A stretch of DNA of 64,000 nt from Rhizobium herbae (GTDB lineage: Bacteria; Pseudomonadota; Alphaproteobacteria; Rhizobiales; Rhizobiaceae), in NCBI RefSeq assembly GCF_017873135.1, contig NZ_JAGGJV010000006.1:372001-436000 (forward strand), written 5' to 3'. Positions 55,805 to 64,000 of the stretch are shown in pieces. The position numbers were made by a program, and so were the translations under genes. Under the pieces are notes generated by a model. It made no database searches. It was not told where the DNA came from and saw only the letters and a list, made by a program, of their open reading frames with translations. Numbering within the stretch: the stretch's first letter is position 1; the number at the start of each line of letters is the position of its first letter.

Positions 55805-57109
55805 TCATTTGTGGAGCATTGTCTGAAATGCCTGATAGCTGCCTTTGGGCGTTCGATCTCTGGTTATGGGATCCATCGCGACGATACCGAACTTTGCGCT
55901 GTAGCCTTCGGCCCATTCGAAGTTGTCGATCAATGTCCAGGCCATGTATCCCCTGACATCGACGCCTTGCTTCTGGGCATCGCGGATAGCGGCGAAATGC
56001 TTGTCGAAGAATTCGATGCGCTTGCCGTCGTCACTCTCCGACATGCCGTTCTCAGTGACGTAGATGGGCAGCCCGGGGTAGCGATCGGAGGCGCGCTTGA
56101 GAAACTCCGTCAGGGCCTGCGGATAGGTTTCCCAGCCAAGATCGTTCTTTTCGAGTGGACCTCTGGACTGGGTAAACGGAAATACGGGAACGGTTGGATC
56201 AGATTGGTAGAGGGAGCGGGTATAGTAGTTGAGGCCGATCCAGTCCACCGGAGGGGAAATCTGCTTGAGATCGTCCTGCCAGTTGGCGGGCAGGTATTGC
56301 GCGATTCTGTCGGTGACGAGTTTCGGGTACCGGCCTTTCAAGGCGCCGTCGAGAAAGAACTGGTTGAAGATTGCATCGCCGAGCTCGGCGGCCGCCGCAT
56401 CCTGCGGAGATTGTGTCAGCGGCTCGCATTTTTCCATGTTCACGACGATGCCGAGATCCTTGCCGCCTTCGGCGCGCATCGCGTCGATGCCGAGGCCGTG
56501 GGCGAGCAGGACATGATGCATCGCGCGCGACGCGGCACGGATGTCGCGATAGCCCGGTGCGTGTATCCCGAGAAAATGGCTCAGGATGGTGATGCACCAA
56601 GGCTCGTTCAGGGTTGCGGTGGTGGCCAGCCGGTCGCCGAAGCGCCGGGTGATCTGCGTGGCATAATCTGCGAAGGCACGGGTCGTGTCCCTGTTCATCC
56701 AGCCACCCTTGTCCTGCAGGGCGCTTGGCAGGTCCCAATGATAGAGCGTGGCGAGCGGTTTGATATTGCGCTGCAGCATGCCGTCGATGAGGCGATCGTA
56801 GAAGTCGAAGCCCGCTTCGTTCGAGGCTCCCGTCCCCTCCGGGATGAGCCGGGGCCAGGAAAATGAAAATCGGTAAGCATCGAATCCGCCGTCGCGGATC
56901 AGATCCAGATCTTCCGCCCACCGGTTATAGTGGTCGCAGGCGACCACTCCGTTTTCGGCGTTCTTGATATTGCCAGGGGTGGCGGCGAAGCTGTCCCAAA
57001 TGGACGCGCCTCTGCCGTCGGTCTGTCCACCTTCGATCTGATGGGCGGCCATCGCGACACCGAAGACAAAGTCAGGACCGAAGTCATTGCGATCGTGCGA
57101 AAACATCAT
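55805..57109 (-). CDS. GH1 beta-glucosidase-type glycosidase
   Basis: A 434-residue family 1 glycoside hydrolase. N-terminal PDFVFGVAMAAHQIEGG is the GH1 start pattern. Acid/base Glu is in ATLNEPWC near residue 168; nucleophile Glu in IYVTENGMS near 355; sugar-binding WTLIDNFEWAEGY near the end. There is no signal peptide, so it hydrolyses imported beta-glycosides in the cytoplasm. A weak SD (GGGA) precedes ATG 57109. It is the most distal gene of the minus-strand set GntR-uxuA-like-kdgD-GH1, whose importer is divergent. Confidence 0.93.
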   Translation of the reverse strand: MMFSHDRNDFGPDFVFGVAMAAHQIEGGQTDGRGASIWDSFAATPGNIKNAENGVVACDHYNRWAEDLDLIRDGGFDAYRFSFSWPRLIPEGTGASNEAGFDFYDRLIDGMLQRNIKPLATLYHWDLPSALQDKGGWMNRDTTRAFADYATQITRRFGDRLATTATLNEPWCITILSHFLGIHAPGYRDIRAASRAMHHVLLAHGLGIDAMRAEGGKDLGIVVNMEKCEPLTQSPQDAAAAELGDAIFNQFFLDGALKGRYPKLVTDRIAQYLPANWQDDLKQISPPVDWIGLNYYTRSLYQSDPTVPVFPFTQSRGPLEKNDLGWETYPQALTEFLKRASDRYPGLPIYVTENGMSESDDGKRIEFFDKHFAAIRDAQKQGVDVRGYMAWTLIDNFEWAEGYSAKFGIVAMDPITRDRTPKGSYQAFQTMLHK

Positions 57110-57156
57110 TTTCCCGTTCCGAGCTGCTTGTTTGACAGGAGCACCAATACTGCGGA

Positions 57157-58059
57157 TTAAAGATTGGCGTCGACCAATGCCTTGAGGTCGTCCATTTCGC
57201 TTGCAGTCAAATCCACCAGAGGGGGGCGCACGGGCCCAGCTTTGCGGCCTCTGACCTCCAGGCCCGCCTTGATGATCGATACGGCATAGCCTTTCCGGCG
57301 ATTGCGCAGGGTGGTCAGCGGGAAGAAGAAGTTCTTCAGAATGCTGTCGGTCGTCTTCGTGTCCCCGGAAAGGAGCGCCGCGTAGAAACGCTGGGCCAGT
57401 TCGGGCACGAAGTTGAAAACGGCGGAGGAATAGGTCGTGACGCCGGCGGCGAAATAGGCGGTCGCATAGAGTTCGTGGGTCGGCATGCCGCCGATATAGA
57501 CCATGCGGTCTCCCAGCTTGGTGGTGATTTCGATCACGCGGTCAACCTCGCCATAGCCGTCCTTGAAGCCGATGAGGTTGGGGCACCGGTCGCAGAGCGT
57601 CTGCAGGCTATCGGCGGTCAGAACGATATTGTCGCGATTATAGACGACGACGCCTATTTCAACCGCGTTGCACACCGCTTCCACATGGGCGACCAACCCT
57701 TCCTGCTCGCAGAACATCAGATAGGGCGGCAGCAGCAGGATACCGTCGGCACCGGCAGCTTCGGCCGCCTTGGCCATCTCCACGGCCATGGCCGTGCCGT
57801 AGGCGGCACCGCCCAGAATCGGCGTCTTGCCGGCCGAGGTCTTGGCCATTTTCGTGACAGCGGCCACTTCCGCCGGTGTCAGCGAGAAAAGCTCGCCTGT
57901 GCCTCCGGGCGCAAACAGCACGGCGGCGCCAAATCCATCGAGCCAGTCGATATGGGCGCGATAGGCTTCCTCGTCGATGCTGAGATCGGGTTTGAACGTG
58001 GTGACTGGGAAAGAGAGCAGGCCGCTGCCGAGCGCGATCTTGAGTTCATTCGGAGTCAT
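57157..58059 (-). CDS. kdgD: 5-dehydro-4-deoxyglucarate dehydratase
   Basis: A 300-residue DapA-superfamily aldolase-type TIM barrel. GSGLLSFPVTTFKPD at the N-terminus, GGTGELFSLT in the phosphate/carboxylate loop, YNRDNIVLTA, Schiff-base Lys in NLIGFKDGYGEVDR and C-terminal GYAVSIIKAGLEV...GPVRPPLVDL are all typical of KdgD. It converts 5-dehydro-4-deoxy-D-glucarate to 2,5-dioxopentanoate with loss of water and CO2. It points to use of glucarate/galactarate or uronates. It is 47 bases before the GH1 gene. Confidence 0.88.
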   Translation of the reverse strand: MTPNELKIALGSGLLSFPVTTFKPDLSIDEEAYRAHIDWLDGFGAAVLFAPGGTGELFSLTPAEVAAVTKMAKTSAGKTPILGGAAYGTAMAVEMAKAAEAAGADGILLLPPYLMFCEQEGLVAHVEAVCNAVEIGVVVYNRDNIVLTADSLQTLCDRCPNLIGFKDGYGEVDRVIEITTKLGDRMVYIGGMPTHELYATAYFAAGVTTYSSAVFNFVPELAQRFYAALLSGDTKTTDSILKNFFFPLTTLRNRRKGYAVSIIKAGLEVRGRKAGPVRPPLVDLTASEMDDLKALVDANL

Positions 58060-58110
58060 GAAAAAAGGTCCTTCTGAAAGGGCAGGAAAAAAGAAAAGGC
58101 GGGAAATGGC

Positions 58111-59085
58111 TCAGTAGACGTCAAGCGCCTGGAGGAGGGCGGCCGTGTAGCCGTAGCAGAAGGCAAAGGCGACGCCCTGCGGATCGCGGCCGCTGATCGT
58201 GGGCACGTGATCCGGCATGATCATGTATTGGTAGCCCACCTCCCGGTAGAGCTTGATGGAGCGGGCCATGTCCATGTCGCCCTCGTCCGGGAAGGTTTCC
58301 ATGAACGAGAGCTTCTTGCCGCGGATGTTGCGGAAGTGAAGGTTGAAGATCTTGTTGCGGCTGCCGAACCAGCGGATCACGTCGTCGATTTCCTCTCGCG
58401 GATTGTCGAGCATTTCACCGACAGTTCCCTGGCAGAAATTGAGGCCGTGATAGGGGCTCTCGTGCATGGTGACGAATTTCTTGAGACCGTCGACCGTGCC
58501 GAGCACGCGCGTCACGCCCTTGAAGCCCGGCGGGGTGTACGGATCATGTGGATGGCAGGCGAGCCGGACCTTGCTGGCTTCTGCGACCGGCACCACGCGG
58601 GAGAGGAAATAGTCGATGCGCTCCCAGTTCTCATCTTCCGACAGCACGCCGGCAAGGCCGGGGGCTGCGGACTGGTCGATCTTGTCCCAGCGGAACGAGG
58701 CATTCAGCGAGCCGCCACGGCCAAGCTCGTCGGGGGTGCGCGGAATGCCGATCAGGTTGAGATTGTATTTGGCCGCCGGGATGCCGGCCGTGGCCAGATT
58801 CTCGATCAGGCGGCAGAGCGCGTCGAGCTGGCGGTCGCGTTCCGGCCCCGCAAGCAGAATGTCGGGGTAGGTGGCGGTCTCGATCGGGTTGGACGGAAGC
58901 GGCAGCTGGATCATGTCCAGTATCAGCCCGAAGCTCTCGACCTTGTCCCTGAGCCGGTGGAGGTCGTCGAGCGACCACGTTCCGGGTTTGCCCTCCGGGT
59001 CGGCGCAAATGTGCTTGATGCCGAGCTGGGCCCAGACCCGATAATCGTCGTCGTCGCGCGCAGCGAGTTGTGTACCAATATACAT
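58111..59085 (-). CDS. uxuA: Mannonate dehydratase-like protein (UxuA type)
   Basis: A 324-residue TIM-barrel protein of the UxuA group. Metal and substrate positions are visible in VRLACHPHDPYTPPGFKGVTRVL, NFCQGTVGEM and IFNLHFRNIRGKKLSFMETF. E. coli UxuA is about 394 residues, so this is a shorter subfamily. The expected reaction is D-mannonate to 2-keto-3-deoxygluconate, but divergence leaves the exact acid open. The start at 59085 has GGAGGT upstream, located inside a 12-base inverted repeat (59084-59117). Confidence 0.8.
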   Translation of the reverse strand: MYIGTQLAARDDDDYRVWAQLGIKHICADPEGKPGTWSLDDLHRLRDKVESFGLILDMIQLPLPSNPIETATYPDILLAGPERDRQLDALCRLIENLATAGIPAAKYNLNLIGIPRTPDELGRGGSLNASFRWDKIDQSAAPGLAGVLSEDENWERIDYFLSRVVPVAEASKVRLACHPHDPYTPPGFKGVTRVLGTVDGLKKFVTMHESPYHGLNFCQGTVGEMLDNPREEIDDVIRWFGSRNKIFNLHFRNIRGKKLSFMETFPDEGDMDMARSIKLYREVGYQYMIMPDHVPTISGRDPQGVAFAFCYGYTAALLQALDVY

Positions 59086-59117
59086 GTCATACCTCCGTCT
59101 TTAGTGAGGTATGACAT
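59084..59117. promoter_or_regulatory. 12-base inverted repeat over the uxuA-like ribosome binding site
   Basis: ATGTCATACCTC (59084-59095) and GAGGTATGACAT (59106-59117) are perfectly complementary with a 10-base loop. On the transcript of the minus strand one arm carries the GGAGG SD and borders the start codon, so the hairpin would hide the SD. As DNA it could also be an operator. The GTCATA core reappears in GTCATATGAC at 59935-59944. Confidence 0.55.
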
Positions 59118-59145
59118 AATATGAATTTTGATGGCTGTCGAGACG

Positions 59146-59865
59146 TTACCGTGCGAGACGGCGATATCGCTTCTGACTGTTCAGCAGATGGTCACGCATG
59201 GCGTTGCGCGCGGTATCCGGATCCTGGTCGGCAATGGCCTCGATGATCCGGTCGTGTTCCGCGGTAATACCCATGAGATAATCGACATTGCTGGTATCGG
59301 GCAGTGTCGGGAACTGGCTGCGCGGGATCGACCGTGCGCCGAAGCGGGATATCGATTCAATGTAATATCGATTGTCGGTGGCCTGGGCGATGGCGAGATG
59401 GAAGGCAAAATCGGCATCCACCGTCGGGTTCCCGGCCTGGATCTCCGCGACCATTTGCTGATTGGCGGCGCGAATCGCTTCTTCCTGATGTGGCGAGCGC
59501 CGATAGGCCGAAATTGCCGCTGCTTCCACCTCCACGGCGATTCGGAACTCCAGCAATTCCAAGGTTTCCGGAATGCTTTTGATTTCCCGGGGCGTCAGGC
59601 TTGTGTGCCGGAATCCGGGCTGTTGTCTTGCCACGAAGACGCCCTTGCCCTGGACCGGCGTCACCAGCCCGCCCGCGCGGAGTTCGGCGATCGCCTCGCG
59701 TACCACTGTCCGGCTCACGCCGAATTCGCTCTCGAGCTGGATCTCCGTTGGCAGTTGATCCCCTTCCGTCAGGTCTCCTGTGGCGATGCGGTCGCGCAGC
59801 GTCTCGATCACGGTCTGTGCCAGCCGCTGCCTTCGGTGGGGCTCCACTTTGCCATCGTTGTTCAT
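59146..59865 (-). CDS. GntR family (FadR/FCD) transcriptional regulator
   Basis: A 239-residue regulator. N-terminal wHTH: LPTEIQLESEFGVSRTVVREAIAELRAGGLV. C-terminal FCD domain with metal-ligand positions around DADFAFHLAIAQAT and EHDRIIEAI. FCD regulators of this kind sense sugar acids such as uronates, glucarate or galactarate, which agrees with the kdgD/uxuA-like neighbours. The start at 59865 has GGGAGA upstream; a frame to 59925 is less likely. Divergent from the Opp-type importer, with the GTCATATGAC dyad in the gap. Confidence 0.92.
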   Translation of the reverse strand: MNNDGKVEPHRRQRLAQTVIETLRDRIATGDLTEGDQLPTEIQLESEFGVSRTVVREAIAELRAGGLVTPVQGKGVFVARQQPGFRHTSLTPREIKSIPETLELLEFRIAVEVEAAAISAYRRSPHQEEAIRAANQQMVAEIQAGNPTVDADFAFHLAIAQATDNRYYIESISRFGARSIPRSQFPTLPDTSNVDYLMGITAEHDRIIEAIADQDPDTARNAMRDHLLNSQKRYRRLAR

Positions 59866-59934
59866 TGTCTCTCCCTCGGCATTTGGTTTCGCTGCGATCT
59901 CAACGGGCTTGCAAGCGTTCGTCACTTAACGTAA

Positions 59935-59944
59935 GTCATATGAC
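59935..59944. promoter_or_regulatory. Candidate GntR operator before the importer operon
   Basis: GTCATATGAC is a 10-base perfect palindrome in the 128-base gap between the GntR gene and the importer binding-protein gene. The core GTCATA also occurs in the repeat at the uxuA-like start (59084-59117), which supports one regulator for both transcripts. Confidence 0.5.
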
Positions 59945-59993
59945 AAGATACGAATGATGCATTAACGTTAGAAGTATCAGAAGTGGAGGAATT

Positions 59994-61595
59994 ATGAAAT
60001 CGTTTTGGAAGCCCATCCGCCTGGCGCTGGCTGTTTCCCTGATGGCCGCGCATGTTCCCGCGGCGATCGCGGCGACGCCGAATGACCAGCTGGTTATCGG
60101 TACCTCGCTCGTGCAGGTGCTGTCGCTGGACCCGCAACAGGGGGTCGATGCAAAGACAATCGAAATTCTGACGAATACCTATGATCGTCTGGTCTATACC
60201 GACAATCAGAACGGCAATGTCATCGCCCCGCAGCTGGCGGAAAAATGGGATGTCACCGAGGATTCGATCACCTTTCATCTGCGCGAGGCCAAGTTTGCCT
60301 CCGGAAACCCGGTGACCGCGAAGGACGTGGTTTTCTCGCTGGTGCGCCTGATGAAGCTCGACCAGGCGTCCGCCGCCAACTTCAAGACGGCCGGATACAG
60401 CGCTGCCAATATTGAAAGCATGGTTTCGGCTCCGGACGACCGCACATTCCGAATCCAGTTTCCGAAGACCGTTACCCCCGACGCGCTGCTTTACCGGATG
60501 TCGATGGGTGTCGCCAGCGTGGTCGATAGCGTCGAAGTGCAAAAGCACGTCAACAATGGCGACTACGGCAATGAGTGGCTGCGGACCAACACGGCGGGTT
60601 CCGGGCCGTTCACGCTGCGGCGCTGGACCCCCAACGATCTCGTGATGCTCGAGGCCAACAAGGATTACTGGCAAGGTGTGCCGACGCTGCGCCGTGTCAT
60701 CATGCGCCATGTTCCCGAGAGCCAGGCGGCCCGGCTGATGCTGGAGCGTGGCGATATTGATATCGCCAATGCGCTCAGCGCCTCCGACATCGGTTACTTC
60801 CAGAACAAGGACGGTTTCGTTATCGATCGCGTTCAGACCGGTGGCTTCTATGTGCTGTCGATGAATGCCGGCCGCAAGGAACTGGCCGATCCCCTCGTGC
60901 GCAAGGCGATTGCCAACAGCATCGATTATGCAGGCATCGAGAAAACCATCGTCGGCGCCTATGGCCGGGCCCGCAATGTGCCAGTACCGGTGGATTGGGC
61001 TGGAGCCATCAAGAACCCGGACTGGGGCTTTCATCCCGAAGAAGCGAAAAAGATGCTGGCAGAGGCCGGTTATCCCAATGGGTTCGATCTGACGCTCAAG
61101 GTCGTTTCGCAGGCCCCCAGGGTCGACATGGCAACCGCCATTCAGGCCAATCTGGCCGAAGTCGGCATCCGGGTGACGATCCAGCAGGGCAATGGCGCCG
61201 ATATCGTTGCGGCGCATCGGGCGCGGGATTTCGATCTTCTGATCCCGCAAACATCCGCCTACATGCCGACCGCTCTCGGCGCGCTGGATAATTTCGCCTA
61301 TAATCCGGACAACTCGGCAGAAGCGAAAAACGCCGGCAATTTCGTCTGGCGTTCCGCATGGGACATTCCGGAAATCAGCAAATTGCGCGACGAGGCGAAT
61401 GCCGAGCGCGACGCCACCCGCCGTCAGGCGCTGGTCACGGAAATCCAGGAGAAGTTCATCGCCGCCGGCCCGGCCGTCCTGCCGATGTTCGAACGCTTCG
61501 AACCGATTGCGCTCAACAAGCGCGTCATCGGCTATAGCGGCCATCCCATGGGTATGACGCGGGTGAACAAAATCACCAAGTCAGACGCGCAGTAA
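59994..61595 (+). CDS. Dpp/Opp-type ABC importer, solute-binding protein
   Basis: A 533-residue family 5 binding protein. Signal peptide MKSFWKPIRLALAVSLMAAH, cleaved near AAIAAT. Mature region has LSLDPQQGVDAKTIEILTNTYDRL and GSGPFTLRRWTPNDLVMLEANKDYW, typical of DppA/OppA-type proteins. Such proteins carry peptides, but rhizobial members often bind oligosaccharides or opines. Divergence from GH1 and uronate-catabolic genes favours a sugar-derived ligand here. GGAGGA lies just upstream of the ATG. Confidence 0.92.
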   Translation: MKSFWKPIRLALAVSLMAAHVPAAIAATPNDQLVIGTSLVQVLSLDPQQGVDAKTIEILTNTYDRLVYTDNQNGNVIAPQLAEKWDVTEDSITFHLREAKFASGNPVTAKDVVFSLVRLMKLDQASAANFKTAGYSAANIESMVSAPDDRTFRIQFPKTVTPDALLYRMSMGVASVVDSVEVQKHVNNGDYGNEWLRTNTAGSGPFTLRRWTPNDLVMLEANKDYWQGVPTLRRVIMRHVPESQAARLMLERGDIDIANALSASDIGYFQNKDGFVIDRVQTGGFYVLSMNAGRKELADPLVRKAIANSIDYAGIEKTIVGAYGRARNVPVPVDWAGAIKNPDWGFHPEEAKKMLAEAGYPNGFDLTLKVVSQAPRVDMATAIQANLAEVGIRVTIQQGNGADIVAAHRARDFDLLIPQTSAYMPTALGALDNFAYNPDNSAEAKNAGNFVWRSAWDIPEISKLRDEANAERDATRRQALVTEIQEKFIAAGPAVLPMFERFEPIALNKRVIGYSGHPMGMTRVNKITKSDAQ

Positions 61596-61609
61596 TCGAG
61601 TAGCCGATC

Positions 61610-62635
61610 ATGCAAGAGTTTAACCTGAAAGAGCTCGGCAAACGAGCGATCCAGCTGCTCGTCAGTCTGTTCGTGCTCCTGACAGTCACCTTCGTGATCG
61701 GCCGCGTTCTGCCGGCGGATCCTGTCGGCGCAATCGTCGGCGAACTGGCCGACCCCGCCGCCTTCGAGGCGATGCGCCAAAGGCTTGGCCTTGATCTGCC
61801 GCTCTACCAACAGTTCTTTCTCTATATAAAGGCGCTGTTGCATGGAGATCTGGGGACGGCGATTCTGACCGGAAATCCGGTGATGCAGGATCTGTCCACG
61901 GCCTTTCCGGCGACCCTTGAACTCGCCACGCTGGCCGTCATCATCTCCACCGTCGTCGGCGTGCCCCTGGGCATGGCGGCGGCGATCTTTCGCGATACCC
62001 TCATCGACCGGATCGCCCGTGTGCTTTCGCTTGTCGGGCATTCCATCCCGGTTTTCTGGTTCGGCATCGTTGGGCTGGTGATCTTCTATGCCGGCCTCTC
62101 CTGGGTCGGCGGGCCGGGGCGGGTCGATACCTATCTCGAAGGCCTCGTCGAGCCGAAAACCGGACTTCTATTGATAGACAGCCTGCTCGCAGGCGACACG
62201 GAAGTGTTCTGGAGCGCGGTCAACCACATCATCCTGCCGGCCTGCATTCTGGCCTATTCGGCCATGGCCTATATCACCCGCATGACGCGCAGCTTCACGC
62301 TGGAGCAGCTGAACCAGGACTACGTGGTGGCTGCCCGCGCCAAGGGTGCCTCGAGCAGCCGGATCGTCATCGGGCACATTCTTCCCAATATCGCCGTGCA
62401 GCTGATCACCGTCCTTGCGATTTCCTACGGCAGCCTGCTCGAAGGTGCGGTGGTGACGGAAATCGTGTTCTCCTGGCCCGGCATCGGCCAATACATGACC
62501 AATGCCCTGATGATCGGCGATATGAACGCGGTGGTTGCCGGGACGCTGGTCATCGGGCTGATCTTCATGGTGCTCAATTTTCTGGCCGACCTGGCCTATG
62601 TGCTTCTTGATCCCCGTACCCGCGAGGCCAGCTGA
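61610..62635 (+). CDS. Dpp/Opp-type ABC importer, permease (DppB type)
   Basis: A 341-residue permease with six membrane segments. N-terminal VTFVIGRVLPADPVGAIVGE pattern; EAA-like coupling loop QDYVVAARAKGASSSRIVIG. It starts 15 bases after the SBP gene, and its stop overlaps the next start. It pairs with the DppC-type subunit. Confidence 0.93.
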   Translation: MQEFNLKELGKRAIQLLVSLFVLLTVTFVIGRVLPADPVGAIVGELADPAAFEAMRQRLGLDLPLYQQFFLYIKALLHGDLGTAILTGNPVMQDLSTAFPATLELATLAVIISTVVGVPLGMAAAIFRDTLIDRIARVLSLVGHSIPVFWFGIVGLVIFYAGLSWVGGPGRVDTYLEGLVEPKTGLLLIDSLLAGDTEVFWSAVNHIILPACILAYSAMAYITRMTRSFTLEQLNQDYVVAARAKGASSSRIVIGHILPNIAVQLITVLAISYGSLLEGAVVTEIVFSWPGIGQYMTNALMIGDMNAVVAGTLVIGLIFMVLNFLADLAYVLLDPRTREAS

Positions 62636-63537
62636 TGACCGAGGCGAAGATGATTGTCCAACACAATGCGCTGCATCAGGGTGCTGGCCGTTTCTACCGG
62701 TCGCTTCAAAAGAGCATCGACAAGCTGACGCGCGAGCCGCTGGGCATGCTGGGGTTTGCCGTACTTGCGCTGCTGATCCTCGTGGCGATATTTGCGCCCT
62801 GGATCGCGCCCTACAGCCCCATCACGCAGAACCTACCGCAGGCGCTTCAGCCGCCGAGCTGGACGCATCTGGCCGGCACGGATGAATTCGGCCGCGATAT
62901 CCTGTCCCGCCTCATCTACGGTGCGCGCATCACCATTCAGACGGTCCTGTCCGTCACGGTCATTGTCGGGCCGGTTGGGCTGATTATCGGCGTGGTCGCC
63001 GGCTTCGCCGGCGGCCGCACGGACGCTATCCTGATGCGGGCCACCGACATCGTGCTGTCCTTCCCGTCGCTGATCCTGGCGCTGGCCTTTGCCGCTGCTC
63101 TCGGGGCAGGCCTGGGAACGGCCATCATCGCCATCTCGCTGACCGGCTGGCCGCCGATCGCCCGGCTGGCACGTGCCGAAGCGCTGATCGTGCGCAACAC
63201 CGATTATGTCGCCGCGGCTCGCCTCTATGGTGCGTCTCCGTTGCGTCTGCTGTTCCTGTATATCGCCCCGATGTGCATTCCCTCGGTTGTTGTCCGGCTG
63301 ACCATGAACATGGCCGGGATCATTCTCACGGCCGCAGCACTCGGCTTCCTCGGTCTCGGCGCGCAGCCTCCGTCACCGGAATGGGGCGCGATGATCTCCA
63401 GCGGCCGGAAATTCATGATCGACAACTGGTGGGTTGCGGTGATGCCGGGGATCGCGATCCTCCTGACCAGCCTTGCTTTCAACCTGGTGGGCGACGCCCT
63501 CCGCGACCTTCTGGATCCGCGCCATGCCCGTTCCTGA
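62635..63537 (+). CDS. Dpp/Opp-type ABC importer, permease (DppC type)
   Basis: A 300-residue permease. The N-terminal cytoplasmic part is followed by LLILVAIFAPWIAPYSPIT and the conserved GTDEFGRDILSRLIYGARI. EAA loop DYVAAARLYGASPLRLLFLY. The ATG at 62635 overlaps the upstream stop; ATG 62650 is an alternative. It overlaps the ATPase gene by 14 bases. Confidence 0.93.
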   Translation: MTEAKMIVQHNALHQGAGRFYRSLQKSIDKLTREPLGMLGFAVLALLILVAIFAPWIAPYSPITQNLPQALQPPSWTHLAGTDEFGRDILSRLIYGARITIQTVLSVTVIVGPVGLIIGVVAGFAGGRTDAILMRATDIVLSFPSLILALAFAAALGAGLGTAIIAISLTGWPPIARLARAEALIVRNTDYVAAARLYGASPLRLLFLYIAPMCIPSVVVRLTMNMAGIILTAAALGFLGLGAQPPSPEWGAMISSGRKFMIDNWWVAVMPGIAILLTSLAFNLVGDALRDLLDPRHARS

Positions 63538-64000
63538 TAGCACCAGCATCCTGACTGTCAGGAACTTGAATGTGAACTTTGCGCGCAGCACGCTCAAGGC
63601 TGTCGATGGCGTCAGCTTTACGCTGGGCGCGGAGCGGCTCGGCATCGTCGGGGAGTCCGGTTCGGGCAAGTCGACGTTGGGCCGCGCCATCATGAAACTG
63701 TTGCCCAATTCGGCAAAAATCGAAGCCGAGGCTCTCGAATTCGCGGGCACATCGCTCGGCGAGGCCTCTGAAAAGCAGATGCGGAAACTGCGCGGCAACG
63801 AGATGGCGCTGATCATGCAGGATCCCCGCTATTCGCTGAACCCGGTGCTGTCGATCGGCAACCAGGTTGCCGAAGCCGCCAAGCTTCACTTGGGCCTGGG
63901 CAAAGCCGCTGCCTACAAGGCCGCGGCCGGAATGCTTGAGCGGGTGCGCATTGCCGATGTCGAGCGGACCATGCGCCTCTATCCCCATCAGATCTCCGGC
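63524..64000 (+). CDS. Dpp/Opp-type ABC importer, ATP-binding protein (partial, runs off the window)
   Basis: An ATG at 63524 opens a frame that stays open to the window end (159 codons seen). N-terminal TSILTVRNLNVNF, then Walker A GESGSGKSTLGRAIMKLL and Q-loop region ALIMQDPRYSLNPVLSIGNQ, and the sequence reaches YPHQISG, the start of the signature motif. This is DppD-type. The start is 14 bases inside the DppC-type gene. A DppF-type partner or a fused second ATPase should follow beyond the window. Confidence 0.88.
   Translation, partial: MPVPDSTSILTVRNLNVNFARSTLKAVDGVSFTLGAERLGIVGESGSGKSTLGRAIMKLLPNSAKIEAEALEFAGTSLGEASEKQMRKLRGNEMALIMQDPRYSLNPVLSIGNQVAEAAKLHLGLGKAAAYKAAAGMLERVRIADVERTMRLYPHQISG

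Overview
The window looks like a GC-rich alphaproteobacterial genome of the Rhizobiales, most likely Rhizobiaceae. The basis is gene content and order: a gcl-hyi-glxR-glycerate kinase operon, a liu leucine-degradation operon, nrdHIEF behind a cobalamin riboswitch, a DUF982 protein, and many ABC sugar operons with dedicated regulators. This is a family-level inference from protein recognition, not from a marker gene. No rRNA, tRNA or CRISPR array was seen.

Layout. 1-4.9 kb: a GH25 lysozyme-like lipoprotein, a convergent MFS transporter, a truncated SRPBCC gene with an intact-looking operator pair, and a cyclic-nucleotide-binding patatin phospholipase. 4.9-10.9 kb: an IclR regulator divergent from the glyoxylate carboligase pathway (gcl, hyi, glxR, ttuD), with a near-perfect IclR box between them. 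10.9-19.2 kb: a BaiN-type flavoprotein divergent from the leucine/isovalerate operon (liuA, liuB, a RidA-like gene, liuD, liuE, liuC). 19.3-22.2 kb: an Xre-RES toxin-antitoxin pair, a fatty acid desaturase and an orphan PhnD-like protein. 22.2-31.8 kb: a divergent sugar locus with GH2, LacI and Gfo/Idh/MocA genes on the minus strand and an ABC importer plus ThuA on the plus strand. 32.1-34.2 kb: a TetR regulator divergent from a Bcr/CflA exporter.

34.2-43.1 kb is a vitamin B12-responsive block. A regulatory region with a perfect DnaA box, an NrdR-like box over the -10 and a cobalamin riboswitch precedes nrdHIEF (class Ib ribonucleotide reductase). A second cobalamin riboswitch precedes a 22-codon ORF and a FecCD-type (btuFCD-like) importer. 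43.2-52.9 kb looks accessory: DUF982, a ParD antitoxin with a decayed ParE, a ROK-regulated ABC operon with a DUF4038-type glycoside hydrolase, a shortened DoxX protein and VapBC. A 23-bp imperfect direct repeat lies near both ends of this block. 53.0-55.6 kb: a saccharopine-dehydrogenase-like protein divergent from a TetR regulator, then a dead IS6-family insertion sequence. 55.8-64.0 kb: a GntR-centred locus with a GH1 beta-glucosidase, KdgD, a mannonate dehydratase-like enzyme and a Dpp/Opp-type importer whose ATPase runs off the window end.

Overall the window is mainly carbon-scavenging capacity: three regulated oligosaccharide loci plus leucine and glyoxylate catabolism. Local transcription factors sit next to visible operators, and toxin-antitoxin or IS debris marks the seams. 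The most interesting signal is the layered control region of nrdHIEF. No wholly new system type could be demonstrated.
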